From CAINVV01 sp964506325 (GTDB taxonomy: Bacteria; Bacteroidota; Bacteroidia; Bacteroidales; Prolixibacteraceae): a stretch of DNA of 29,945 bases. Location: NCBI GenBank assembly GCA_964506325.1, contig CAZDLO010000044.1:1-29945 (forward strand), in the 5' to 3' direction. The notes under the pieces are model-generated. The model ran no database searches. It saw only the letters and a program-made list of their open reading frames with translations, and was not told where the DNA came from. Below are positions 6,768-14,928 of the stretch, one piece after another (positions within the stretch are counted from its first letter, which is position 1; the number at the start of each line of letters is the position of its first letter). A program made the position numbers and the translations under genes.

Positions 6768-8327
6768 TCAAAGTTCCTTCTTTTCTGTTTTCGCGACTTT
6801 GGTATCAGCCACGCCTGTAACCTGGTGGGTTGAGAAGTTGGTCACGTTTTTAAGAATAAACTGTGGTGCCCCATCCCCTTTCTGGGCATCCACATTGTAA
6901 AAAGCTGCGTCTGTCACTTCATCCAGCACGAAGGCAGGACGCTCATCGCGGTTCATGTAACGCAACACTACATCGCTGACCTTCAATCCTTTCACGTACC
7001 TGAAATACATTCCGTAGGCAGGTAAGGTATGCCAGCGGTAGGGATCGGGGTACATGTCGATATTCTGCGGCACCTCCTTGTCGATCTCATCTTTCTTCGC
7101 TCCTGCACGGAAATAGATGCGTATGTTGCTTAGTGTAAGGTCTTCAATGAAATGGCCGGGGATACCCATCACCATGGCAGCTCCGAGTGCCGGAAATTTC
7201 GGACGTCCTCCGACATCATAAATATTGACATTACTGATGGTGATGCGTCTGCAAACCCCTACCGGAGTCCCTGCCGGACCTCGCATGCGGGCATTCAGGC
7301 GAATGAAGAATGGGGTGTCTGTCACATCCCTCATGGTGATGTTGTTGATGACGATATCTTCAATTGTGCCGCCATCAGCCGTTTCAATGCAAATACCGCG
7401 GGAATGTTCAAAAACACAATTGGACACCGAAATATTTTTAAATCCGCCATTGGATTCAGTCCCCATCTTCAAACGGCCTGTGATGCAGTGGTTGGCATTC
7501 GGGTCAGTATCCTGGAAATCGGTTTTGAAAGTGCCGTCCATCAGTGTGCCGTGATCGTATCCATAAACATGGCAGTTGGTGATGGTGACATTCTCCGTTG
7601 CTTTTGCATAGCCGAGTGCGAAGGAAGATTTAAGGCAAAGTCCGTCGTCAGTAGGGGAGTTGATGTTGCAGTTGGAAATGCGTACATTTTTGCAGCAGTC
7701 GATATCAAAAGCATCCCTGTCGGCATCTGCACGTACATTGTCGATGGTGAGGTTGTCAACTCCGGTTGCAAGAATGCAGAAATGACCTCCATGCAGAATG
7801 GAAATGTCCTTTATTGTAACATTCAGGCAATTTTTCAATCCGATTGCTTTGTTTCCAGAACCTTTGATGTTGGGTTTGTCAAATGTGTACAGTCCTTTCC
7901 CCCAAATCATTCCATTTCCGGTAATCGCTATATTGCGGAGGCTGTCACCGTAAATCAGGCTGTTTTTCCAATAGCTGTGTCCGAAATCCTGGAATTTTTT
8001 GTACCAGGCTTCTTCCTCCGGCAGGTCATAACCCACTCCGTCCACTTCCTGGTCTCCGATCAGTACTGCACCCTGGTCGAGATGGAGTGTGATGTTGCTT
8101 TTCAGGTGAATGGTGAAGGAGAGGTAGTTGCCGGCAGGAAAGAAGACGGTACCTCCTCCGTTCTTCGCGGCAGCCGAAATGGCCGAATTAATTGCCTTGG
8201 TATTGTTTGTTTTGCCGTCCCCCCTGGCACCATAAGCAGTGACATTGTAAAACATCTCTTTCGCTGAAAGTGAGAACACCAGTGAAAAAATGAACAGAAT
8301 GGTCAGAGCAGCCCTTGAAGTCTTCAT
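6768..8327 (-). CDS. Secreted glycoside hydrolase, GH28 (polygalacturonase-like)
   Basis: The product is 519 residues with a signal peptide (about 1-22). The mature chain opens YNVTAYGARGDGKTNNTKAI and GGGTVFFPAGNY, the usual start of the right-handed parallel beta-helix in GH28 and pectate-lyase-like enzymes. The likely acidic active-site cluster is RDAFDIDCC (about residue 202) and PTDDGLCLKSS, where classic GH28 has NTD and DD. RLKMGTESNGGF (about 280) stands where GHG and RIK motifs occur. GH28 enzymes hydrolyse pectin-type chains; the altered first motif argues for an exo-acting or non-galacturonan substrate. It probably acts in the periplasm or outside the cell. No SusC/SusD pair or other pectin gene is adjacent, so it is not part of a visible polysaccharide locus. 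Confidence 0.88.
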   Translation of the reverse strand: MKTSRAALTILFIFSLVFSLSAKEMFYNVTAYGARGDGKTNNTKAINSAISAAAKNGGGTVFFPAGNYLSFTIHLKSNITLHLDQGAVLIGDQEVDGVGYDLPEEEAWYKKFQDFGHSYWKNSLIYGDSLRNIAITGNGMIWGKGLYTFDKPNIKGSGNKAIGLKNCLNVTIKDISILHGGHFCILATGVDNLTIDNVRADADRDAFDIDCCKNVRISNCNINSPTDDGLCLKSSFALGYAKATENVTITNCHVYGYDHGTLMDGTFKTDFQDTDPNANHCITGRLKMGTESNGGFKNISVSNCVFEHSRGICIETADGGTIEDIVINNITMRDVTDTPFFIRLNARMRGPAGTPVGVCRRITISNVNIYDVGGRPKFPALGAAMVMGIPGHFIEDLTLSNIRIYFRAGAKKDEIDKEVPQNIDMYPDPYRWHTLPAYGMYFRYVKGLKVSDVVLRYMNRDERPAFVLDEVTDAAFYNVDAQKGDGAPQFILKNVTNFSTHQVTGVADTKVAKTEKKEL

Positions 8328-8670
8328 GATGGAATACGTTTTAAGAAACTCCGGTGGGAGTTTTGCAGGTGAATAGTAGTAGTTAATTCCTTTAATGACT
8401 GTTTTTTAACATGTAATCATGACAGATCAGTCCCTTTCATTGTCAGCAGTAGCGGGAATTATTCCGAAACTATCAATAATTGTAAATATGGCAAAGGGTT
8501 TGGAGGAAAATCATTGAAAGAACAGGGAAATTGGCAGGGAATTATTTTATTTATTCCATTACAGTAAGATTTTTTGTTGGAGGTTGCCGGCTGAGCCTGG
8601 GATTCAATGCACGGATAACCGGGAACAATATTGAACAAAACCAATATCTTTATGTGCGCAATTCCACAAA
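8328..8670. other. Divergent intergenic region
   Basis: These 343 bases separate the minus-strand glycosidase from the plus-strand membrane protein and must hold both promoters. I find no full Bacteroidota promoter. TATCTTTA (8645-8652), one base off the -7 consensus, lies 18 bases before the plus-strand ATG and lacks a -33 element at the right distance. Minus-strand frames here give no recognisable protein. Confidence 0.45.
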
Positions 8671-9327
8671 ATGAAAAAATATTACTACCTGTTGCTGATC
8701 TACTTCGTATGTTTGGTATGGTCCGGTACAAGGCCCTTTAATTACCTGATCTGGATCGGCGAGGTGACACCCGTACTTCTGGGTTTGATGGTTGTCGTTT
8801 TGACCTACAAAATATTCAGATTCAGTATTTTCACCTATGCTGCCATCCTGGCCTCCTGCTGTATTATGATGATTGGGGCACATTATACCTTTACCCGGGA
8901 ACCATTCTTTGGCTGGATTCGTGATTACTTTGAATTAAGCCGCAATAACTTCGACAAAGTAGGACATTTTGTTCAGGGGGTAATCCCGGTTCTTGTGTCG
9001 CGTGAAATATTCTTCAGGAAAAGAATCCTCAAAGGGTACAAATGGGTTTCATTCATTGCCTTCTGCATCTGCCTGTCGACAACTGTTGTGTATGAACTGG
9101 TGGAATTTCTTGCATGCCTGGTTGCAGGGAAAACACCGGATGAATTTTTGGGTGCGCAGGGTTCTGTCTGGGACGCCCAGTGGGATATGTTTTTCGCAGC
9201 CTTGGGTGGATTGCTTACCATCTACATTTTCAGCGGTATTCACAACAGGATCATTGAGAAGGAGTTCCCCGGCACTTTTGAGCGGTACGAAAGATTTGTT
9301 TCAGAATCGGATTCTACCGTCCGGTAA
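8671..9327 (+). CDS. YjdF-like (DUF2238) integral membrane protein
   Basis: The product is 218 residues with about six hydrophobic helices spread over its length. Recognisable features are GAHYTFTREPFFGW, DKVGHFVQGVIPVLVSREIF and GSVWDAQWDMFFAALGG, which together match the DUF2238/YjdF family: histidine and acidic residues next to membrane segments, with an RE pair after the HxxQG motif. The family is widespread and uncharacterised; the conserved polar residues suggest metal or small-molecule handling in the inner membrane. Its last 27 bases overlap the end of the convergent cysteine hydrolase gene. Confidence 0.88.
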   Translation: MKKYYYLLLIYFVCLVWSGTRPFNYLIWIGEVTPVLLGLMVVVLTYKIFRFSIFTYAAILASCCIMMIGAHYTFTREPFFGWIRDYFELSRNNFDKVGHFVQGVIPVLVSREIFFRKRILKGYKWVSFIAFCICLSTTVVYELVEFLACLVAGKTPDEFLGAQGSVWDAQWDMFFAALGGLLTIYIFSGIHNRIIEKEFPGTFERYERFVSESDSTVR

Positions 9328-10002
9328 ATCAAAATTTTGACTTGCAATCATATCTGAAGGATAGATAAGCCAACCTTTGTTGGAATCCAGGTCAATTCCG
9401 GCAGCCCTGTAATATGCTTCCCATATCAGTGTGGCACAATGCCAGCCGGCATTTTCCGGGGTTTGGACGATATTCTGTTTCTCTCCGGAATCATCCCTTT
9501 TTGAAGAAAAAAAGTTGTAGCCTTCTCCCAGCTGTGTCTCCAGGAATCTGATGAGGGAATCTTTTTCAACATCGGACAGGTTCGTACGAAGCCTGTATCT
9601 CAATCCTTTGAATTTATTGCCAAATGACATCCAGGCTTTTCCTTGCCTGATCTGACCCTCTTTACTGAACACAAACCGGCCAGGAACCTGGTCGTAAAAC
9701 AAGGCCTCTATCACGGGTGTCTTCTCCAGGACTTCCCCGATGGTTCTGCCTGACATGTCTTCAGTTACAACGGCAGCATGACCGAATTTTCTGCCTCCTT
9801 CCAACGGAAAGCTGCCGGGCAGCCAGCTCCAGTTTGGTCGGACGAGAATATCTCCTTTTCTAAGTGTAAATACAACTGAATCCGGAAGGTTGTCGACGCA
9901 GGGGATGGACTGGTATGCGCATGGGCCCTGACCTGGAGGTTTTGAGATGTGCCAACCCTGCAAAATGAGAAGAGCTGTTGCCATTAAAAGGACCTTCTTC
10001 AT
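9301..10002 (-). CDS. YiiX/YebB-like permuted NlpC/P60 cysteine hydrolase
   Basis: The 233-residue product has an N-terminal hydrophobic signal (MKKVLLMATALLILQGW). The core has the circularly permuted order of the YaeF/YiiX branch: a histidine motif first (FGHAAVV, His75), then a cysteine motif near the C-terminus (WHCATLIWEAY, Cys189). Before them is LRKGDILVRP, the usual entry strand. Known members act on peptidoglycan peptides or on acyl/amide bonds of lipids or peptides; the substrate here is open. It is probably exported to the periplasm. A 133-base gap and a separate promoter-like box set it off from the preceding gene, so it is likely not part of the long cluster. The stop overlaps the convergent membrane-protein gene. 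Confidence 0.83.
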   Translation of the reverse strand: MKKVLLMATALLILQGWHISKPPGQGPCAYQSIPCVDNLPDSVVFTLRKGDILVRPNWSWLPGSFPLEGGRKFGHAAVVTEDMSGRTIGEVLEKTPVIEALFYDQVPGRFVFSKEGQIRQGKAWMSFGNKFKGLRYRLRTNLSDVEKDSLIRFLETQLGEGYNFFSSKRDDSGEKQNIVQTPENAGWHCATLIWEAYYRAAGIDLDSNKGWLIYPSDMIASQNFDLPDGRIRF

Positions 10003-10094
10003 TCGACTGTAAATGAGGGTTTTGAATTCGTGAAATAGGTTGCCATTGCTGGCCTGTTGAGATTTGTTGCAGGTGTTTTATGCTCTCACCCCAT

Positions 10095-10102
10095 CAAAGA
10101 TA
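10095..10102 (-). promoter_or_regulatory. Candidate -7 box (TATCTTTG) for the cysteine hydrolase
   Basis: The minus strand reads TATCTTTG, fitting TAnnTTTG, about 93 bases before the ATG at 10002. No clear -33 TTTG lies at the expected spacing. It suggests that the hydrolase has its own promoter in the gap after the CWC gene. Confidence 0.38.
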
Positions 10103-10135
10103 TTTTTTTCAGTTGGATTTTTACACAGCTGTTCT

Positions 10136-10318
10136 TCAATGAATTTCTTTCAGCTCCTTCAGGCACCCGGCACAGAGGCAGTCCTCATAATGGGAGGAGA
10201 TACGATCCAGCAGCTGGTCTGAAATCTCCTCTTCCATGCAGGGACAGTGTATCGTCAGTGTACAGATATGCGGCCTGTCGCAACGTGAACAGGCACGTGG
10301 CTCAAATTTCGAAAACAT
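10136..10318 (-). CDS. Cysteine-rich CWC family protein
   Basis: This 60-residue protein has eight cysteines in the pattern CSRC, HIC, CPC and CLCAGCL. This matches the cysteine-rich CWC family common in Bacteroidota, where the C-terminal DCLCAxCL block is the hallmark. The cysteine pairs suggest a small zinc- or iron-sulfur-binding protein in the cytosol; no function is established. It starts 20 bases after the flavoprotein reductase stop and is the last gene of the long minus-strand cluster. Its place beside lipoyl synthase and a reductase makes a metal or redox role plausible, but this is only positional evidence. Confidence 0.85.
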   Translation of the reverse strand: MFSKFEPRACSRCDRPHICTLTIHCPCMEEEISDQLLDRISSHYEDCLCAGCLKELKEIH

Positions 10319-10338
10319 GATTCTGGAAGGTTGATAAT

Positions 10339-10995
10339 TTAGAAAAAAACCTCGGTCCGGATATCTTCCGGACGGATTCCGTTTATTTCGAGGTATCCGG
10401 CGACCTGGTTCACCATGTTTGAATTCCCGCAGATATAAAAAACAGAATCACTTCTGATACCTTTGTCCTTCAGGTACTGTGTCACCCTGCCGTGGAAATC
10501 CACGCCGGTTTCCTGAGATGTGCAGAGTTTGTAGGATCCTGCCGGGTAATCGGTGGAGTCATATGCTTCGTGACTGTGCCTGACACCATGTATCAACTCA
10601 CAGTTCAGTCCCGGGTTAGACAGGATCATGCTCCTGAATGGTGAGATGCCAGTGCCGGTTGAGATGAAGGTAAAATGCCGGTTTTCTTTCTGGTCGTTCT
10701 CTCTCAGGACAAAAAATCCGAAAGGGCCTGAGATTTCCAGTTTTGTGCCCATCTTCAGTGATTTAAGCTTGACGGAGACATCCCCGTCTGTCACCTCTTT
10801 GATGAGAAGGTCGATGTATGGGACATTATCAGGACTGTAAATCGAATATTCACGTGCGTTGTTTTCCCCGGGGATGTTTAAAACCAGGTACTGGCCGGCC
10901 TTGAATTCGAAGTCGTTTTTCTCCAGTCTCAGGACATAGGTGGATTCTGTAATATCTCTAATATCCAGCACTTTGCACAGTGATATCTTTTTCAT
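10339..10995 (-). CDS. Ferredoxin/flavodoxin-NADP reductase-like flavoprotein
   Basis: The 218-residue product is an FNR-superfamily enzyme. The FAD-binding motif RxYS is REYS (48-51), in NNAREYSIYS. The pyrophosphate loop at the start of the NAD(P) domain is STGTGISPF (112-120). CGNSNMV (189-195) is the usual late nucleotide motif. The chain ends EVFF, and a terminal aromatic residue stacking on the flavin is typical. It moves electrons between NAD(P)H and a small carrier such as ferredoxin or flavodoxin. It follows lipA, a radical SAM enzyme that needs such electrons, so it may serve lipoyl synthase (inference). The frame is open to an ATG at 11067, nine bases after lipA. I prefer the ATG at 10995 because the extra 24 residues are basic and not part of the fold, but the longer form is possible. 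Confidence 0.85.
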   Translation of the reverse strand: MKKISLCKVLDIRDITESTYVLRLEKNDFEFKAGQYLVLNIPGENNAREYSIYSPDNVPYIDLLIKEVTDGDVSVKLKSLKMGTKLEISGPFGFFVLRENDQKENRHFTFISTGTGISPFRSMILSNPGLNCELIHGVRHSHEAYDSTDYPAGSYKLCTSQETGVDFHGRVTQYLKDKGIRSDSVFYICGNSNMVNQVAGYLEINGIRPEDIRTEVFF

Positions 10996-11076
10996 GCGGG
11001 CGTAATAGGAGTTTTTCTTGTGATGCAACTTAACAGGCTGAATCACCAAAGGTTGTTTTTTATGCATTGTAAAAAT

Positions 11077-11931
11077 TTAAGCATTAATATGTCTTTCTGC
11101 ATGGTAGGAGGAACGGACGAGCGGACTGCTTTCTACCATTGTGAATCCCTTTTCGAGCGCTGCTTCCCGGTATTTGATAAATATGCCGGGTTGAATGTAT
11201 TCCTCTATTTTCAGGTGATGTGCAGACGGCTGAAGATACTGGCCGATGGTCAGGACCCTGCAACCGGCGCGGCGCAGGTCATCCATTGTTTCATATACCT
11301 CCTCCTCGGTCTCCCCCAGTCCCACCATGATGCCCGATTTGGGTACAATACCTGATGAGGCAATGATCCCGATTACTTTTAGGCTCCTGTCGTAACGTGC
11401 TATGTCCCTCACCCTGGGTGTCAGCCTCCTGACAGTTTCCATGTTGTGGGAGATTACTTCAGGACCGGCCTCCACAATCTTGCCAATCAGTTCCTGGTTG
11501 GCGAAGAAATCCGGGATCAAAGTCTCCATGGTTATTCCAGGGTTCATCTCCCTGACTGTTCTGATCGTCAGTGCCCAAAAATCAGCTCCGCCATCTTCCA
11601 GGTCATCACGTGTGACGGAAGTTATTACACAATGGCGGATTCCCAGGGCCCGGATCGTCTCCGCAAGCCGGCGGGGTTCTTCCGGGTCGACCGGATCGGG
11701 AATCATGTTCTTTACATCGCAGAAGCGGCAGTTGCGTGTGCATTTTTCACCCAGGATCATGAAACTGGCCGTGGAGGCGCCCCAGCATTCCGCCTTGTTC
11801 GGGCAATTGCCGCTCACGCAGATGGTATTGAGTTGCTGGCTGGCAGCCAGGTTCTTCAGTGAAATGTACTCCTTTCCGGATGGGAGCGGAGTCTTCATCC
11901 AGGCTGGAAGCCTTCGAACAGAGGGAATCAT
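11077..11931 (-). CDS. lipA: Lipoyl synthase
   Basis: A radical SAM enzyme that inserts two sulfurs into octanoyl groups on lipoyl domains, making lipoate for 2-oxo acid dehydrogenases and the glycine cleavage system. The 284-residue product has both signature clusters: the auxiliary 4Fe-4S site CX4CX5C (Cys38, 43, 49) and the radical SAM site CX3CX2C (CTRNCRFC, Cys64, 68, 71). The C-terminal RSSY motif (273-276) supplies the serine that binds the auxiliary cluster. A TTG at 11934 would add one residue; the ATG at 11931 is chosen. It starts six bases after the prenyltransferase stop. No lipB or lplA is in the window. Placement downstream of leucine-catabolic genes fits, because branched-chain keto acid dehydrogenase needs lipoate. 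Confidence 0.97.
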   Translation of the reverse strand: MIPSVRRLPAWMKTPLPSGKEYISLKNLAASQQLNTICVSGNCPNKAECWGASTASFMILGEKCTRNCRFCDVKNMIPDPVDPEEPRRLAETIRALGIRHCVITSVTRDDLEDGGADFWALTIRTVREMNPGITMETLIPDFFANQELIGKIVEAGPEVISHNMETVRRLTPRVRDIARYDRSLKVIGIIASSGIVPKSGIMVGLGETEEEVYETMDDLRRAGCRVLTIGQYLQPSAHHLKIEEYIQPGIFIKYREAALEKGFTMVESSPLVRSSYHAERHINA

Positions 11932-11937
11932 CAAACG

Positions 11938-12876
11938 CTAAAATAAAGTTATAAATATGGCTGCAGCTAGCAGTGCATCAGTCAGTAACACCGTAACAAT
12001 GTTCGCACCAAGAGCCGGAATCAGCCTGTCCATATCATTATACGATTTTAATGCCGTGTAGGTTGCCTTAAAAATGATAGGAATTGGAATCAGTCCCAGG
12101 TAAAGCCAGTAAGATGACACTCCTGCCAGCGGAAGCACAAAGATGATGGCAAACGTTGCAATAACTCCTGCCGTATAGACATAGGCAGCATTCCTGTTTC
12201 CAAATTTGATCACCAGGTGTTTTCGCCCTCCTTTCCTGTCTGCTTCCGTATCGGGAAATTGGTTGAGCAAAAGAAGCAATGCGGTTAGTATTCCCGGGGG
12301 GATTGATATCATGATCACTTCGACGGGCAGCAGTGTTCCCAGGGATTGCCCGGGAGTTGCTGTCAGTGAGATAAATGTGCCAAGTACCACCAGCGTTCCA
12401 AGTGTCAGTCCTGAAAACAGCTCTCCAAGCATCAATTTGGTCAGCAAAGGTGTGTAGAAGAGAATTGAAAAGGCTCCTGTCAGCATAATCGCAAAAAGAA
12501 TCCAGTGTGCAGTGATTCCATAGTAAATTCCAATTGAGCCTGAAATCAGCAGGGTTACAACCGCTGCAGCCAGTACCTCTGCCGGCTTTGTCAGCCCCGA
12601 CTTTATCATTCCGCTTCCGCCGCTGAAAGGGGTTCTGTTGGTGTTGAGGTCAATACCGGTAAGATGATCGGAGTATTCATTGAATAGGTTCACGGAGGCA
12701 TGGGCCATTACAGTGCCGAAAATTATCAGTGCCATATCAAACCACCTGATGACATGGTTTGCCGGTAAATATTTGTAGGCCAATGCGATGCCGATCAGTA
12801 CCAGCAGTACCGCAAGAATGAGAAAATTGGCCCTCATCTGGTTGAGCCAAACTACTATTTTGTTCGGATTTTTCAT
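11938..12876 (-). CDS. UbiA-family membrane prenyltransferase
   Basis: It transfers a polyprenyl chain from its diphosphate to an acceptor in the inner membrane. The 312-residue protein has about eight or nine hydrophobic helices and the two Asp-rich motifs of the family: NEYSDHLTGID (66-76) and FPDTEADRKGGRKHL (about 200), which bind Mg-diphosphate. RTPFSGGSGMI after the first motif marks a MenA-like but distinct branch, so the acceptor could be dihydroxynaphthoate (menaquinone) or another ring. It follows mevalonate kinase by 41 bases and precedes lipA by six, so its prenyl substrate is made from the product of the preceding genes. Menaquinone would also take the electrons released by the acyl-CoA dehydrogenase. 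The acceptor cannot be fixed from sequence alone. Confidence 0.88.
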   Translation of the reverse strand: MKNPNKIVVWLNQMRANFLILAVLLVLIGIALAYKYLPANHVIRWFDMALIIFGTVMAHASVNLFNEYSDHLTGIDLNTNRTPFSGGSGMIKSGLTKPAEVLAAAVVTLLISGSIGIYYGITAHWILFAIMLTGAFSILFYTPLLTKLMLGELFSGLTLGTLVVLGTFISLTATPGQSLGTLLPVEVIMISIPPGILTALLLLLNQFPDTEADRKGGRKHLVIKFGNRNAAYVYTAGVIATFAIIFVLPLAGVSSYWLYLGLIPIPIIFKATYTALKSYNDMDRLIPALGANIVTVLLTDALLAAAIFITLF

Positions 12877-12917
12877 GGTGTAAACTTATTTAATTGATTA
12901 ATAATAGATTATGATTG

Positions 12918-13844
12918 TTAAAGTATAATTTCATTTCGTTCAACCACCGAGTAATCCAGGTGGCTGGAATTAAAATAAGACGCTGTTTCGGACCTGTTCC
13001 GGGAAATCGCCAGCATATATCCTCCACCTCCCGAACCGCATATTTTCAGGGCGAAATCTTCCCGGTCAAGGCCCTGTTTCCAAAGTTTTTTCAGGTTCTC
13101 CGGAATCATTTCCCCGAAATGGGTAAGTTGAAAAAGGGAGTAGCTTTTCAACGAGAACCCGAACTGTTGGAAGTCTCCCGAAAGTAAGGCCTTGATTGTC
13201 GCGGAAACCAGGGGGATGTATTCTGTATCAACCTTTTCCCTGTACTGTGGACGTTGGTAATTTTCCATAAAATGGCCTACCAGTTTACTGGTTTTTGCCT
13301 TGTAATGCGTATTGATCAGGAAAAGGGTATGGGATTCGAAAAACATTGAAAGGTCAACTGTTTTGCAGGTTGACGTTAGGTTTTCCAGGAGAACAGGCTT
13401 TTTTACATAGGATGTTAGCGGGTCAATTCCTGAACTGAGACCGTGAAAATGGGATTCCATGGCAGCCAGGTGTTCACGGGTCTCTGCAACGGCCTTTAGT
13501 CCCGGGGCTTTTGCATACCTTGAATAAAGTGCTGCCGTTAACGCACCGGAACTTCCTAGTCCTGAACCGTAAGGGATGGATGAATCAAAATACAATCCCG
13601 TCTGCAGATCATCCTGCAGGTGATCCAGTTCCAGAAAGCTGAATTTATCTTTGCCGGATTGCAGATAGCTGAACAGTTTTCCTAATTCTTCCTTCGACCC
13701 TGTTTCCTCGCGGGGTGTGAGGCTGCCCGGGGTTCCGGCAAATCTGAATCGGCCGGAATACCGGGAGAATGGGATCGCCAGCGCCATCGAGTTCAAAAGG
13801 ATGCCAAACTCTCCAAACAGTAGTATTTTTCCCGGGAAATCCAT
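12918..13844 (-). CDS. mvk: Mevalonate kinase (GHMP family)
   Basis: It phosphorylates mevalonate to 5-phosphomevalonate with ATP. The 308-residue product carries all GHMP landmarks: GKILLFGEFGI at the N-terminus (most mevalonate kinases have GEH), the ATP loop PYGSGLGSSGALT (91-103), the catalytic pair in MESHFHGLSSGIDP (Glu130, Asp141), and the C-terminal glycine loop CGSGGGGYMLA. The ATG at 13844 is chosen because it follows the decarboxylase stop by a single base (TGA-C-ATG), which implies translational coupling; upstream in-frame starts would overlap that gene. Given that a second kinase of this superfamily lies two genes upstream, which of them does which phosphorylation is not proven. 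The SSGID motif favours mevalonate kinase here. Confidence 0.85.
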   Translation of the reverse strand: MDFPGKILLFGEFGILLNSMALAIPFSRYSGRFRFAGTPGSLTPREETGSKEELGKLFSYLQSGKDKFSFLELDHLQDDLQTGLYFDSSIPYGSGLGSSGALTAALYSRYAKAPGLKAVAETREHLAAMESHFHGLSSGIDPLTSYVKKPVLLENLTSTCKTVDLSMFFESHTLFLINTHYKAKTSKLVGHFMENYQRPQYREKVDTEYIPLVSATIKALLSGDFQQFGFSLKSYSLFQLTHFGEMIPENLKKLWKQGLDREDFALKICGSGGGGYMLAISRNRSETASYFNSSHLDYSVVERNEIIL

Positions 13845-13845
13845 G

Positions 13846-14925
13846 TCAGTTTTCTGTTGGTGCATTAAGTTGAACTGGACCCTGGCCAATCCTGTCATCT
13901 ATCCATTCGCCCTGCTCACAATATTTGCTGAGATTTTGCCTGATGAACGGCAGGATCATTTCCTTCTGGTCTTCATAGTAGATCAGGTGTACATTGGGCC
14001 CGGCATCGATGGAGAAAAACAAGTCCAGGTCGGTCGATTTCCTGAATTGCACAATTTCTTCAATGATCCTGAGGGTATTGGGTTTTAACAATATTACGCC
14101 TGAGGCCGAGGAGAGCAACAATGCATGTAGTGCAAGCGACTCTTTTTCGGATATTTCAGCTATGGTCAGGAAATTATTTCCCCTGATAGCCTCAGTCATT
14201 TTATTGACATGGCAGTTTGCCTGCTCAATTCTTCCTTCCCGGAACGGGTGACTGATCATTGAAGCATGCCCTGCGCTGCTGGAGAGTGCTTTTTCCTCCG
14301 GACTGACAACCAAAATACTGTCACGGAGGAGTCTTAACCTGCTGTCTGAGGGCAACAGGAAAGGTGTAGCATATTCGTCGGATGAATCTTCGATCGAGGA
14401 AATCTTTCCCCAGCTCACAATTCCTCCGTACACCGAGCGGGAGGCGCTGCCTGAACCCTGCCTCGCAAGGGCGGATGCCCTCCGGAAAAAATCCGCAGAG
14501 GGCAGTTTTTTGCCGGTCACCAGCTCCTCCATGCTCAGCAGGCAAAGAGCCAGGGCGGCCATAGAGGAGGCTGAAGAGGCTATTCCTGCAGAATGCGGAA
14601 AACTGTTTTCGCTGTTGAAAACCATTTGATAATCAGTCAGAAATGGCAGTTCAGGCTGCAAAGTATTCAGATAGCCGGCTATCTTTTCACTGAATTTCAA
14701 CTGTGTATTGCCATGAAAGAAATACTCCATGTCGATGGAGTGGCCTGCACCCGCCTTTTTCCGGAACGACAGCCAGGTTGTGGTGAAAGATTGATCGAGG
14801 GTGATGCTTATGGATCCATTTACCGGAAGTTGACCGGTCCTTTTACCCCAGTACTTTACCAGGGCAATATTGGAAGGGGCCCTCCAGCCCGTTGTTGTGG
14901 TTTTTTCTGTCATCATTGTTTTCAA
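13846..14925 (-). CDS. mvaD: Diphosphomevalonate decarboxylase
   Basis: It converts 5-diphosphomevalonate to isopentenyl diphosphate with ATP hydrolysis and loss of CO2. The 359-residue product matches the family along its whole length: APSNIALVKYWGKR (16-29), the ATP loop SFPHSAGIASSASSMAALAL (108-127), RQGSGSASRSVYGG, and SIDAGPNVH with the catalytic Asp307. Keeping this Asp and the KYWGKR motif argues for the classical decarboxylase rather than the mevalonate-3-kinase paralogues of some archaea. Its start lies three bases after the preceding kinase stop, and its stop is one base from the mevalonate kinase start. Confidence 0.95.
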   Translation of the reverse strand: MKTMMTEKTTTTGWRAPSNIALVKYWGKRTGQLPVNGSISITLDQSFTTTWLSFRKKAGAGHSIDMEYFFHGNTQLKFSEKIAGYLNTLQPELPFLTDYQMVFNSENSFPHSAGIASSASSMAALALCLLSMEELVTGKKLPSADFFRRASALARQGSGSASRSVYGGIVSWGKISSIEDSSDEYATPFLLPSDSRLRLLRDSILVVSPEEKALSSSAGHASMISHPFREGRIEQANCHVNKMTEAIRGNNFLTIAEISEKESLALHALLLSSASGVILLKPNTLRIIEEIVQFRKSTDLDLFFSIDAGPNVHLIYYEDQKEMILPFIRQNLSKYCEQGEWIDDRIGQGPVQLNAPTEN

Positions 14926-14928
14926 TAC

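Noticed and set aside
7152..8267. A 371-codon plus-strand open frame opposite the glycosidase
   Set aside because: It is the antisense of a clearly recognisable GH28 enzyme; its product shows no family features.
8459..8731. A 90-codon minus-strand open frame in the divergent intergenic region
   Set aside because: It overlaps the start of the YjdF-like gene and its translation lacks any protein-like pattern.
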